Assembly (NCBI GenBank): GCA_050084985.1
Contig: JBITNC010000001.1
Location: 78,244,001-78,308,000, forward strand
Origin: Nageia nagi
Lineage: Eukaryota; Pinophyta
Length of the DNA stretch: 64,000 nt
Reading direction: 5' to 3'
Shown piece after piece: positions 1 through 11,469 of the stretch. The position numbers and the translations under genes are program-made. The notes beneath the pieces are model-generated. The model searched no databases and was not told where the DNA came from. It worked only from the letters and a program-made list of their open reading frames with translations. Position 1 is the first letter of the stretch; each line of letters begins with the position of its first letter.

Positions 1-205
1 CTGTAAACAAAAACATTTTGATCATGATATATATAAAACACAAATTTTGGTACCTGATTTGCTCTTGTACATGTACTTGTGATGAATGAATTTGATGTTC
101 TGTGATCCTTGAAAATGAATGCCAATGACACAACCTAAAATTTTGACTTCTAATGCTGTAGGAATAGTTGGTACCTTTTATTTTCTCCTATTTTTCCACT
201 AAAAG

Positions 206-223
206 AGGACCACCGGTGGTCCT
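206..223. repeat. Perfect 18-bp palindrome
   Basis: The sequence aggaccaccggtggtcct is its own reverse complement. Diverged versions occur at 44857, 52508, 54648, 54678, 54708, 55319, 55373 and 56890, all in B1. It is the best-preserved member of a dispersed motif specific to the B family in this window. Confidence 0.75.
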
Positions 224-319
224 ATTAACACAAAATACAATGTTGGTGCTCCTGTTATGACATCATGAAGCCCCCAATCTTGACCATGACATCCGTTAGT
301 GACCTGAACCAACTGCTAG

Positions 320-356
320 CTTCTCTCTTTCTTTCTTTTTTATATATATATATATT
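320..356. repeat. Pyrimidine tract followed by TA microsatellite
   Basis: A tctctctttctttctttttt tract passes into about ten alternating ta steps. The matching place in B1 (about 52390) holds an A/G-rich tract instead. It is a simple-sequence difference between the two copies. Confidence 0.7.
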
Positions 357-449
357 GATCTACCAAATGATACCTCTGGAGGGCCTAAAGCTCCCACCGA
401 TGCTAGCCTCATAAGCATCTTCAAGAAAAATCATATTGACATGTTGTTC

Positions 450-1403
450 TTACCCTGTATCTTTGATCTTTTCTGGACACACATAGAATCCATCTTCGAT
501 GAGCTTCTGTATTCTATCCCTAAGGTTTCCACACCCATTAGTAGCATGGCCCTTAGTCTGATGATATTCACAATACCTATCTTCCTTATACCAAGCAGGT
601 TTTTTTGCTATAGGATCTTCTTCATGCTTAGGTAAGGGTTGTAATAACCCTTTTGCCATAAGATCTTTTAGGATATGTCTTAGAGGTATGGGAAATCTCA
701 CAAATTTCTTCTCCTTCATCTCACTTATCTTCTTAGCCACATGAATAGCTTTTTCCTCCTTTGATGATTGCGATCTCTTATCCTTTGCTTTTGTCTTATC
801 ACTACTGCCATACTTCACAAGCCCTAGCTTCACAAGGACTTTTTCTTTCTCTAAGAGTTTATACGTCATATCTGAAAATGTAAGATGTGTATAATTGATA
901 ACATATGATTGTAAGGGCAATATAATAGCTTCTTTAAAAATGTTATTTACCTCTTTTTCCGTTAATCTGGTCTTCACTTGCTGCCATGTCTTCTTAAACC
1001 TTACAACAAATTTGTCTAGCTACTCATCACTGTCTTGCTTGATAGCACATAAATCTGATAACATAATCTCCTTCTTGATGTTATGCTTATATTGCTCCAG
1101 GAACAAATTACTGAATTCCTCAAATAATATGATAGACCCTTCAGGTAAGGCATAAAACCATTCTCGAGCCTCTCCCTCCAGGCTCTGGGGAAAGAATTTA
1201 GCTTGCAATATTTGGTCTATACCAATTTTGAGTTTGCACTCATCCTTGAATCCTTGTATATGTCTTCTCATATCTCCTTCACCATTGAATTTACTAAATT
1301 TTGGCTCTTTGTAGTCAGATGGTGGCATATGCCTACAAATCTCATCACATAAGGGACTACCAAATTCGAAAGAGTCATTAGGCAGAGCTGATCTTCTTGC
1401 CAA
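450..1403 (-). pseudogene. gag: B2 gag, Ty3/gypsy (Retrotrans_gag type), one visible internal stop
   Basis: Gag builds the virus-like particle that packages element RNA. The frame shows a capsid-like region with the pattern EAREWFYALPEGSI and FLEQYKHNIKKE, then a long lysine-rich segment, then the plant gypsy zinc knuckle CEYHQTKGHATNGC near 560. A single TAG at about 1018-1020 interrupts the frame; otherwise it runs about 950 bases. The core starts only about 265 bp from the LTR, against about 1.1 kb in B1, so B2 lacks the N-terminal extension seen in the B1 gag. I start it at the first ATG of the capsid frame, but an upstream start is possible. Confidence 0.8.
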
Positions 1404-1650
1404 TCTATCTATCTACCTTTGCATACCTTCCATAGTAGCTTGAAAATTACTATTTTCACCCTCAGTGCTATTTTGCATTCCTCCGGATCCCTCTGGATCA
1501 TCATGTTTGATTTCTACCAATAATTCATCCAAATCTCTTTTTGAAAGACTACACAAGATTAACTTAAGCTGTTACATAACTAAAACACTCACAAAATAGA
1601 TATTAGTTCTAACTAAGACCCTTAGGGTTTTAGTACAATGATGTGCACTT

Positions 1651-1668
1651 CATGTCAGGTTCACCAAA
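1651..1668 (-). other. B2 primer-binding site (non-Met type)
   Basis: Read on the minus strand, the bases next to the LTR are TTTGGTGAACCTGACATG. The B1 equivalent at 45142 is TTTGGTGAACCCGATGTG. Conservation of this block directly beside the LTR marks it as the primer-binding site. It is not the initiator tRNA-Met site used by the copia elements here. I cannot name the tRNA by eye. Confidence 0.6.
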
Positions 1669-2499
1669 TGTTTACAAATAAAATTGAGCATGCAAATAAG
1701 TAAATAGGAAAATATCTACAAACTCAATATTATCTGTATTTAAGCTACGGATAGCAATTTATTCTAGATAACAATAAACAAAATAACCAATTTAGAAGTG
1801 TAATTATACCAACCAAGACTGTAATTTGTGTGCTTACCTCATGGAATGTACCTGACAATGAAAGATGCAGATGTTGGTGATGTACTGATGATGAGTTGCC
1901 TTTCCAACAATGTCATGACCTACGAGGATGCAACAAGAGGACCATGGGCTATCCGTTTCAATGATATAAGAGCATCGATGGTGTTCTTCTGTTCACAAAG
2001 GAGCACCAGTGGCCTTTGTTTGATGGTTTTGACCTCTTGATTGAGTCTAGAACTTCAATACAGATGTCTCAGATAGTAGTGTGATATCAGAATAGATCAT
2101 GCATGTCAGGATAGCTCATGAAAGGAAGCACACAAACCACATCCTTGTAGGTAGTACCAAGAGATACCTTAAGGGGTAGCCACTTACAAGACCATATGCG
2201 GGATCATGTGTATCCTTGTTATGTGTACTTACTATTAGATCATTTATTTATATAGATAATAGATAATACAACCCATGGGTCAGCATGCATCTACATAAAT
2301 AAGGATAATTCACAATATTCAAGATAAACACACCAATAACAAGATAATCCATGCAATATTCAAGATAATCATTATAAAATTCATATTCAAGACAAACATT
2401 GATATTATCACTTTAATACATTCAAGACATATATTTAGGCCAAGCATATTTCATTAATTTATTGATTTAAAAACATAAATTCATTTTTATGTGTTAACA
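1669..2499 (-). repeat. B2 5' LTR
   Basis: Reads TGTTTACAAATAAAATTGAG at the left and ends GTGTTAACA at the right, the reverse complement of the B1 LTR termini (TGTTAACACA...TTTGTAAACA). The length is 831 bp against 871 and 847 bp in B1. It is the outer boundary of B2. Confidence 0.88.
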
Positions 2500-3415
2500 A
2501 ACACTTAAAATTCTCATACTCTAAAATCCAAATGAAATACTTATTCTCAGGGTCCCTTGTGATGTAAAATCAAAAAAATTATCTTTCATACCTTGTGCAA
2601 AAAAAACATATATCTATAAAACCTTAAAACCTAGAAAATGTTTCAAAGATAAAATAGAAACAAGTTTTTCTCTTATTGACTTGGTCTAAGTTAAAGGTTT
2701 TGAAAAGACCTAAAACTCTTGAATAACTCTAAATTTTAAAAATGGCCCTTCTTCTAACAAAGAAAAGAAGGATGGGTTTGGATGATCTTTTGCACAATAT
2801 CATCAAGTAACCCACTTGCTAGGACAAGAGCAAAATGATCAAATCTTTGTATTTGCAAGGAGGATTCTTTATCACATGCTACCTATAGCATATTCCTAAT
2901 GGCTAAAACTCCATCTGTATCTAGCCAACACAACACATTGGTATAGTGATAACTATCTAAGTTACACGTTGCACTACAATCCTTATTATTTTCAAAATGT
3001 GTCAAATTTAAAAGAACAAAAAATGAATTTAGTCATAATCCAAGCACTTAGATTTAGCTTATTCAATATACTTAAAACTATATATAGAGTTTTAAGTATA
3101 TTGAATTTACTATTTTATTTACATACATATTTATTTATGCTTATTTACCTTGATTTTGTAGCATGAGTAGGTATGTTTTGATGTGTTTTTTATTTATGTA
3201 TGTGTAGGATTTATAGGAACAATAGCTGATTTGAGTAAATAAGAGCCAGCCAAAGAAATAACAAAAAAGAAGTAATCAACATTATTCTCTTTCTTCTATA
3301 AGTTTCACAAAGCATTACTTAGAGCTTTTATACATTGGAAAAGAAGGCCTCTAAGAGGCCCATATCATTTATTGTACTTAAGCCCTTCATGTGAGGCAAC
3401 CTTGTAATCAAAATT
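2500..3415 (+). mobile_element. D2: fragment of a D-family Tat element, plus orientation, left part
   Basis: About 2580-3050 matches the reverse complement of 28380-28870, the segment just upstream of the D1 3' LTR. It includes a peptide-coding stretch (see 2830-3110). From about 3050 to 3415 it diverges, then picks up again in the D-type LTR end at 12227. Copia A interrupts it exactly at 3416, with target duplication AAATT on both sides. Its left side is interrupted by B2. Confidence 0.65.
2830..3110 (+). pseudogene. Conserved ORF near the 3' LTR of D-family elements, D2 copy
   Basis: Unidentified. The frame contains THWYSDNYLSYTLHYN and YYFQNVSNLKEQKMNLVIIQ. The D1 copy on the other strand (28331-28615) has TPWYRDNYLSYFLQYN and DYFQNMSNAKEQQIDLIIIQ. 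Similarity is clearer in protein than expected for noncoding DNA, which hints at a real coding module between PMD and LTR. Stops interrupt it here. I recognise no domain. Confidence 0.4.
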
Positions 3416-3918
3416 TGAAAGAATTAGCACTACTCTAATTCCCAAGGTCCAAGACTATAGAAAGCTCAATCACATTCAACATGCAACATCTACAAGCTAC
3501 TAACACATTCACACAATATGACACCAATATAATGTGGTTCCTCCCTCCTTGGGAGTACATCCACAACTAGTTCTCTATTCTCAATCTATGCCTCTCTTAC
3601 AACAATTCTCTTGCTCTCTCCTACACAACATAGTAGAGTAATCTTACTCCAAAACTTAGATGTGTTTACAAGAGGAGTGGCCCTCTATTTATAGCTTGAG
3701 AGCACCTCCCTAACCTCCCTTTAACCCAAGGGTTAGATTAGGGTTACAATAAATGTGTGACCTAACTTTAACCTACCAACTAACCCCATGGTTAGGTCAA
3801 AGTCCACACATAATAAAGAATTCAATTAATCCCTTAAGGTATCTACATATCCTTTAAGTGATTAATTGAACTTACAAGGACTTTAGATATTCACAATATT
3901 TCATTACAAATTCTAACA
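3416..3918 (-). repeat. A 3' LTR
   Basis: Begins TGAAAGAATTAG and ends TTCTAACA on the plus strand, which is TGTTAGAATT...TTCTTTCA in element orientation. A TATA-like CTATAAATAG is read on the minus strand at 3684-3693, as expected for an LTR promoter. Confidence 0.95.
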
Positions 3919-4407
3919 CTCCCCCTTAATGCAATATTGGGATAGAGTGTAGAAGAAAGAAGGGAGAGAGTAAGAGAGAGTTCTCCTCCATAGAGATACA
4001 AGTGGAGATGAGAACATTTACATATTTGAGAATCTTTTTGAGAACTAGTATGAGACTCACTACATTACCATTTGACAAAATGGTTTACAATACAATCATT
4101 AACCATAATTGGTTTCACTGTACATAGTAGTCGATCAACTTTAAGCTGACATGTGAGTCTCCATGAGCTTGCTTTCACAAGGTGAGTAACCTGCATTTCT
4201 GAAGAAGATCCTGCATGCTACAAGCAACTCATGAACAAAATTAGTTAGATGCACAATATATTCAAATAAGAGAATCAAATAATGCTATCTTTTAAATAAC
4301 TGATTAATGGTGCACTATAAGTCATCACGGAGATGCCAAGCCATCACTCATAGTCACCTATTGTATATAGACACATGTTGATTATTAATAGAGCATAAAA
4401 ATTGTAC
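3919..4407 (-). other. A 3' untranslated region and polypurine tract
   Basis: On the minus strand the sequence beside the 3' LTR is a purine run that includes ATTAAGGGGGAG (plus strand 3919-3932), a good polypurine tract for plus-strand priming. From 3930 to 4400 there is no coding signal. Confidence 0.75.
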
Positions 4408-4870
4408 AATGAGTTTCTCATGCAGAGCAAACTCACCATGGAGGTATAGAATGTACAACAAGTTTGTCATGTAGAGTGAACTTACCATGGAGGTATATTA
4501 ATTATATGCTCAAATATTGTACAATGAGTTTCTCACATAGAGCAAACTCACCACAGAGGTATAGAGCATAAAAAATAGTACAACGAGTTTCTCACACAGA
4601 GCAAACTCACCATGGAGGTATAGAATGTACAACAAGTTCATCATGCAGAGTGAACTTACCACAAAGGTATATTAATTATATGCTCAAAAATTGTACAACA
4701 AGTTTCTCACGTAGAGTAAACTCACCACAAAGGTATAAATATGTACAAGAAGTTTGTCACGTAGAGCAAACTTACCACAGAGGTATAAAATAATTAACAC
4801 TCTATAACAATAATTGTACAACAAGTTTGTCATGCAGAGCAAACTTACCATAGAGGTCTAGAATGTACAA
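4408..4870. repeat. Minisatellite, eight units of about 45-70 bp, in the A 3' noncoding region
   Basis: Each unit begins gtacaa(c/t)(a/g)agttt, continues through cagagcaaactcacc-like text and closes with ggtata. Starts lie near 4408, 4450, 4514, 4578, 4627, 4693, 4743 and 4816. Two spacer types alternate, one short and one with ttaattatatgctcaa, suggesting a higher-order dimer. It lies between the RNase H end and the 3' LTR. Confidence 0.9.
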
Positions 4871-4922
4871 TCAAAAAAGGCCTCTTAGAGGTGAAGTAGT
4901 CATCATTAACAAAGGTTCAAAC

Positions 4923-7900
4923 TTCACTCCCCCTTGAGGGCAACTTCACCAACCTGAGAGAATCCCTAAGCTTGCTGAACTGAGCTTCAGGAAGGGGCTT
5001 GGTGAATAGATCAGTGGAGTTTTTAGTAGATGGAAAATACTCCAAGTGTATGATGTCATCTAGAACCTTCTCCCTGATAAAATGGGCTTAGATTTCCACA
5101 TGTTTGGTTCTCTGATGGAACACAGGATTCTTAGCCAAAGAGATAGCCGATTGATTGTCTGAAGAAATAAGAGATGGGCCATTTTGCTTATACCCAATTT
5201 CATTCAAAAGATGTCTTAGCCAAATAGCTTCTTGGGTGGCAATAGACATGGCTCAATATTCAACTTTGGTGGTAGAAAGAGTCATAGTAGGTTGCTTCTT
5301 ATAAGCCTAAGAGATAGCACCTGAACCAATGCTGAACACATATGTAGAGGTTGATTTTCTATCATCTCTATCTCCCCCATAATCAGAATCTAAGAACCCT
5401 GAGAGAACAATTGAGGGCACTTTGGAATACTTAAGAGCAAGATCCTTTGTCCCTGCCACATACCTCAAAATTTGCTTCATAGCATTGAGGTGTTCAACAT
5501 ATGGTTTTTGCATGAATTGTGCCATCAGATTCACTGCAAAGGCAATATTAGGATGAGAGATAGTCAGATACAGAAGACTACCGATCAATTGCCTATAAGC
5601 TGTAGCATCAGCCAACTAAGAATCTAAGCTCAGTGATACAACGATTCTAGGAGAAATAGGTATTGTAGCATATCTACACTCCTCCATTCCAAACTTTTAC
5701 AAGATGTATGATATATACTTAGATTGACTAAGATAAGTACAATCTTTGTGTTGGTATACTTGCATTCCAAGATAGTAATGCAATAGACCTAGATCAGTCA
5801 TTTCAAATGTTACCTTTAGTTTGGATATGCACTCTTGGATGATTTCAATATTGTTGCCTATCATGAGAAGATCATCTACATAAAGGAGAATTAAGACCAT
5901 GTCTTTTCCTTGATTGAGTACATAGAGATCTGAGTTAGAGAAGCACTTGGAAAAACCAATATCTGCAAAGAATCCTAAAATTTTCTTGTACCATGCTCTA
6001 GGTGCTTGTTTAAGTCCATACAAAGACTTCTTTAGCTTACACACAAGAGACTCTTTTCCTTCTGAAATAAATCCTTTTGGTTGATTCATGTAGATTTCTA
6101 CATCCAAGTCACCATTGAGAAATGCACTCTTGACATCAAGTTGGAAAACTTTCCATCCCTGAGCTATAGAAAGAGCAAGGATTATCCTAACAGTAGGCAT
6201 TTTGGCCACAGGAGCAAAGGTTTCCTCATAATCAATACCATATTTTTGAGTGAATCCTTTGGCCACTAACCTTGCTTTGTATTTTTCAACTTCTCCATCA
6301 GAATTGTACTTGACCTTGTAAATCCATTTATTTCCAATCACATTTTTCTCATTGGGATAAGGAACCAAATCCCAAGTTTCATTTTTCATGAGTGCCTCAT
6401 ACTCAACTTTCATAGCTTCCATCCAACATTCTTGCTTGGAAGCTTCTTTGAATGTTGATGGCTCATTCATATTATGAATTTTGGCAAATAAGGATTTATT
6501 CAAGGTCATACTTCTTGTAATTCTTTGAGCTGGAGAATTTTGCTCTTGTGGTGACTTCCCTACATGATCATCCAACCAGTTAGGTGTAGGTGTAGAATCA
6601 TCTGAATCAGACACCTCAACATGAGAAGTTGTATCCTCAGGAAGTTCATTGAACTTGACATCCCTAAAAATAAAGACTATTTTATGGGATGAGGAGTAGA
6701 TCCTGTAACCTCTATGCTGATTATCATACCCCACAAAGATGCATTTTTCTAATCTTTTGTCTAGCTTCTTTCTTTTCTCTGAGGTAATGAAGGCAAATGC
6801 ATCACATCCAAAGACCCTGAAGTGTGAGATGTTAGGTTTGTTTCCTGTCCATTCTTCATACAGAGTTTTTCCTTCAACTGCTTTAGTAGGACATCTATTT
6901 AGGGTGTGAATAGCAGTGTGAACAGCTTCTCCCCATAAGAAACTAGGAAGGTTACCCAACATGCATCTTGCCATTTCCATAATGGTGCGATTCTTTCTTT
7001 CAGCAACTCCATTTTGCTGAGGGGTGTATGGATTGTGAATTGCCACTTGATCCCATGTTTAACACAATAATCATTAAACTCATTGCTATATATTCACCCC
7101 CATTGTCAGATCTCAGCATTTTGATCTTAAAATTAGTTTGATTTTCAACAAGTGCCTTGAAGTCTTTAAATCGATCAAAATTTTGATCCTTGTGCTCAAG
7201 TAGATAATCAAATGTCATCCTACTGAATTCATCAATGAAGGTCAGAACATAAGAAGCTCCCCCTAAAGATTTAGTCTGAAATGGACCCATCAAATCTGAA
7301 TGCACAAGTTGAAGAGGACAAGTAGCCTGAGTTGCCTTATCCTTTTCAAACTTTTGCCTATTCATCTTTCCAAGAATGCACCTTTCACAAAGACCAATTA
7401 TGGGGGAAATATTAGGTAAACCTTCCACAAGTTCTTGATTTTTCATATCTTGAATACTCTTGTGGTTAAGGTGCCCTAATCGTTGATGCCAAAGATTACC
7501 TTTTGAACACACATTTGTAGCAAGACAAATCTTTGAAGGTACTTGATCCATAATATAAAGGTCATTCTTTACTAATCCTTTCATCAAAGTGGCAAGTCCT
7601 TTCTTAACACACTAGGAGTGTGAGGTAAACTCAAATGAGCATCCTGTCCTTATAATCTGAATTACAGAGATAAGATTCATCCTTAGCTTAGGCACATAAA
7701 AGACATTATCAAGCGCCTTTCCATGAATCTTCACATTCCCTATTCCTTGAACATCAAGGACTGTATTATCACCTATAACAACTATATCCTTGTTGTACTT
7801 ATGAAAATTTTCAAACTTATCCTTTTCATAACACATTTGATTAGTGCATCCTGAATCAATAATCCAATCATTTGAAATAGTTTGAGTCATTGAGTAGTAG

Positions 7901-8811
7901 GCAATAGAAGTAGCATGCTTGTTCTTCTTTTTATTATTGAAATTTCTCACATTTGCATTTCCCTTTCCTTTTTGAGCAAATTTCTTTTTGTGATAATCAT
8001 ACTATTTGTGCCCAAAGATGCCATAGAAGTTATAATTCCCATCAAACTTTTCCTGCAGTGTTGGTTTACTTGATCCAGCTTTGTCATTCCTTTGCTTGAA
8101 GTTGTTGTGCTTCCTGATGGTAGATGAGGATTTGTTGTCTTTGAATTTATAATGTTTGAACATATTCTTGAAAGGAGTTTTGGTTGCTCCTAGAGCAATG
8201 CTATTATCCTTTGAAGAAATATTCAACATTTTCTTGTTCAAAGTTTCCTCATGCTTCAGAAGGAGTCTAGAAAGATTGTCAAGGGAGATAACATCTTCTT
8301 CATCATCGAGCCTAGTCTCCATAACTGTGACAAAGTTACTAAACTTTGTAGAGAGGCTTTAAAGAATAATGAAGACCATGAACTCATCATTGATCCAATT
8401 GCACCCACAGCCAACCAGTTGTGTCCTAAGGTCAATAATTTTGTTCAAGTAGATTGAGGCACTTTCATCTTCTCCTTGATGATATTGCAGCAACTTTTGT
8501 AGAATGGTGAACCTTCTTGAAAATTTGGATCCAAGGTAAATTTTCTTTAGTCTGTCCCAAGCTTCTTTTGCTGATGTTGAGGAAGAAATCATGAGAAGGA
8601 TGTCATCTGAAACTGCATGATAGATCATTGAGGTTGCTAACTCATTCTTTGAGTTGTAAATTTCAAGGGCCTTCTCATCTGTAGGAGCAACTAGATCTTC
8701 ATTTACTATCTACCATAGCTTCCTTGCCTATAACTCAGCTCTCATATGAGATTCCCATATGCCATAGTTGGAACCGTCGAGTATGTGCTTGGGTATGAAG
8801 GTTTCAACCAT
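4923..8811 (-). pseudogene. gag-pol: A gag-pol polyprotein, copia, broken by stops and frameshifts
   Basis: Encodes capsid, protease, integrase, reverse transcriptase and RNase H. The ATG at 8811 opens the gag sequence MVETFIPKHILDGSNYGIW. Order: UBN2-type gag (8360-8800), zinc knuckle (about 8000), protease with WIIDSGCTNQM (7870), GAG-pre-integrase with LWHQRLGHLN (7490), integrase with SDNGGEY and an NGVAERKNRT block (7000-7320), RT with LLYVDDLLM (5890) and RNase H (4940-5600). The frame is broken by a stop at about 8000, a stop at about 7610, two single-base losses near 7075 and 7031, and stops at about 5617 and in RNase H. All three zinc-knuckle cysteines read as tyrosine. It cannot make a full polyprotein. 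Confidence 0.93.
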
Positions 8812-10429
8812 TGTCTGTATAAAAAATAAATATGCAATAAGAATGCAAATTTTACAAGTTTCCATCTATACAAATCAAACATAAGTAAACATGTCCCACA
8901 TGTGCAACTTATAACCATGATCCATAGAGGAATAAAGTTGGGGTTGTTTTCTTGTATAGAATTAGGCCTTCACCTAGATGCCCGCAAGGTGGAGCCCAGG
9001 TACTACCAGTCCTCAACCAGTTCACCTTGATCAGTAATATACTCTCACAAGGAGAAGTACCAACTATTTTCCAAGGATCCGATGTATCTTGGACTGACCA
9101 TTTTAATTATCTTGATTAAGGTTTTCTGTTTTCCTCCTAGGTTATCAGGATAATCCCTGAATGGATGTGCGGACATGTGGTATCACTACACACATGCCTG
9201 TCCACCTAATAGAGTTATGTCCAATCCAACAAAGGTCTTAGGGGCAATTAAGATAGACTTACCACCACCACCAGTCTACCCTGTCCTCACCTTATGACTC
9301 CCCAAACAAGTCATGTTGTGGAAGAATACGTGTGGATGTGTTCATTTTAGGGGTTACTTTTCAATATTTGCATTGTTGCAAGTATAAGCAAATTGTGCAA
9401 AAATATAAAGTAAAGTAAAATTGCATCATCCACACGAGCTTGAAAAAACCTTAAAAAATTCAATGGGTTTTGTACTAACCCCTAAAGGAATTTTACATTT
9501 TGTATATTTTGATCAATTTATTCAAGCACTTAATGAATTAAACAAAAGAACTAAGTCCTATTTAGTATTTAATTCATAACATGCATTGTTCCATGACTTA
9601 AAAAAATTTAAATAATCATGCATCATGCATTAAAAATTTAAGTCCTAAGCATGTTTCATTCTTCAAACAAGATAATGATACATGCATCATAAGTCTAGCA
9701 TGCAACATCTAGATAAAGTTTACAAGATAAAGAGTCATGTATCACAAGTCTAGCATCCAAGATCTAGATAAAATTTAAGTAAAAATTATACCAATTCCCC
9801 CCTTTTCACTTAAAGTTTTATCCCTAAAAAAAAATTGTATGCTAAGACTTGTCTTATAAGTATGCATTTTAAGTAAAAATTTTCCCTTATTTACTTAAAA
9901 AATAGCATGCTTAGGCTAAATTACTATGCTTAGAAAAAAATGCTAAGAGGTTAGCATTAAAAAATTGCATGTGTACCTTAGTAATTTAAACATGCAAGAT
10001 TAAAATATTCTAAGCATTTTTAAAAATAAGCTAAGTTTTAACTTAAAATAAGTTAAAATATTCACCACTTACCAAGTCTCCAAGAAGTAAATGGAAAAAG
10101 AAGGAGACCCATACCCCTACTTCATGCACTTTAATGCTTATTTTACTTCAAGCACTCTAAAATACTTCAAGTCAAAAAAAATAAATGCATATAGGTAAAG
10201 TAGTGATGGCAACCCTTCCCTTACCAAGAAGGAGGATACATTTTGCATTTGCATGCAAGTAGTCAAAATTGATTGCACAATTAATGTAAAGGTTGGTGGG
10301 AGAATATGCAAAGTAGTCAACCAAAAATAAATGTATCTTTAGAATATGGTTTTAATTTATTAAAGTGATTTGGTTGAGAAAAAAAATCATGTATTCTATT
10401 TTTGTTCTGTTTGGAGGAGTTGCAAGGGC
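8812..10429 (-). other. A leader, gag-proximal part, noncoding
   Basis: Between the gag start and the GC-richer segment I see no gene on either strand. The text is AT-rich with A/T runs and recurring tctagcatgcaa- and aagcatg-like words around 9660-10040. Together with 10430-11723 it makes a leader of about 2.9 kb, long for a copia element. Confidence 0.6.
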
Positions 10430-11090
10430 TAGGAAGAGCGGCTTGGGAATTGGGGCGATGCTATGCTAGATCAATTCACCTTTCCCATTGTTTGACTGGG
10501 GAAGCGAATGGTAGCAAAAAATTTATGGCCCGAGGAGGTGAAGATATTTAGAGGCTATAGTGATAGGCTAGGCATGTGCGAACAGCATGTGAGAGGGAGA
10601 GGAGACATTGAGGGAGGAGGGAGCAGGCGGTAGGGTGTGATTCATGGACACCTTGGGAGCTTTGTCCTGATACGGGGCCCTGTTTCATTCCACTATTTCA
10701 TTTCACTTTGGGCTCATTTTATGGCGAAGCTCCAAAGGGAATACTCTATCCACCAACCGTGAACCAAAGTTCATTATCCAGCTTTGCATGAACCTCCTCC
10801 ATATACGTACTCTCAACATTTATGCCTTATAGAAGTATTTGATGTGCAACAGCTTCAAATGCGCTACGCTAATTCTTTTATTGGGGGTCCAAATACGCTA
10901 GCTACATTTGCAACTGTATATCTAGTATGCAGACCAATTTTTCTGGAAGCTATGATGCAGATCAGGGTGTTTATACACTTTTCTACCAGGTTTATCATTT
11001 GTATTTCTAATTCTGGCTAGGAAAACTATCTAAGGAACCTTGTGAATGTTGAATACAAATTCTTTGACATCTCCTTCAATGTCTCAACCT
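10430..11090. other. GC-richer segment in the A leader, possibly captured host sequence
   Basis: Base composition and word use change clearly at about 10430 (ggaggagttgcaagggctag, cgaggaggtgaag, ggagggagcaggcgg). Short open stretches exist on the plus strand, one with CRPIFLEAMMQIRVF at about 10930, but I recognise no protein family and cannot fix exons. It may be a transduced gene fragment. It could also be an unrelated insertion. Confidence 0.35.
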
Positions 11091-11100
11091 TAGGCTAAAA

Positions 11101-11469
11101 AAAAATTAGAACAGATGCCACTTTGTTTAGGAGCATGGGAATGGAGATTCGAACCTTGGAGGATATAGCAAATCATGTTAGGGAACATCTCTTTCTCATC
11201 TAAGAAGAAAAGGAAGCTGGCCATGCCAAAAAATGTTACAAATTCCAAGCCTAGGCAACCCAAGGAAGCATGAGGCATTATGGGCAGAGGCTCCCCTAAC
11301 CGAGGTGAGCACCAGTGGTCTAATGGTAGAGTAGTACCCTACCACGGTATAGACCTAGGTTCATTTCCTAGCTGGTGCAGGGCACATAATTTGCCATGTG
11401 CTTCATGGCTTGCATTCTTCTTCCTTTGGAATCATAGCTATCAAAATTAAAAAAAATTTAGAACGGATG
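11101..11469 (+). repeat. Candidate retroposed unit with a tRNA-like part, flanked by direct repeats
   Basis: Near-identical flanks aaaaattagaacagatg (11101-11117) and aaaaatttagaacggatg (11452-11469) enclose about 335 bp. The right copy follows an A-rich stretch, as expected for the tail of a SINE-like retroposon. The tRNA-Gly relic at 11309-11379 lies inside, not at the 5' end, so this is not a classical SINE layout. Confidence 0.4.
11309..11379 (+). pseudogene. tRNA-Gly (GCC family) pseudogene
   Basis: This 71-nt segment folds as a cloverleaf. The acceptor arms GCACCAG and CTGGTGC pair fully. The T stem CTAGG/CCTAG pairs fully. The anticodon stem GTACC/GGTAT holds a CTACCAC loop. From memory, the plant tRNA-Gly(GCC) gene is nearly the same but has a CCGGG/CCCGG T stem and a CTGCCAC loop, so the anticodon here is ACC instead of GCC. 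Most differences are C to T or G to A, two of them at CpG sites. The T loop reads TTCATTT instead of TTCGATT, which damages the B box. It lies antisense in the leader of element A. Confidence 0.85.

Larger units (their letters stand above)
1..2499 (-). mobile_element. B2: LTR retrotransposon of the B family, 5' part, cut by the window edge
   Basis: The order on the minus strand is LTR (2499 to 1669), primer-binding site, then gag (1403 to 450), running off the window at position 1. The LTR and the 1-450 segment match the complete plus-strand copy B1 (LTRs at 44271 and 56323; 3' gag flank at 52320-52730). The 3' half, including the position where B1 has its antisense PMD gene, lies outside the window. 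The flank on the right resembles the region upstream of the D1 3' LTR, so B2 appears to sit inside a D-type element, as B1 does. Confidence 0.85.

Noticed and set aside
4408-4870. CRISPR-like reading of the spaced repeats
   Set aside because: Repeats and spacers are both related to each other and the region is a plant retrotransposon end; it is a minisatellite.
11146-11155. Minus-strand GGTTCGAATC as a second tRNA gene
   Set aside because: No A box or pairing arms at the right distance. Kept only as a note under the retroposon finding.
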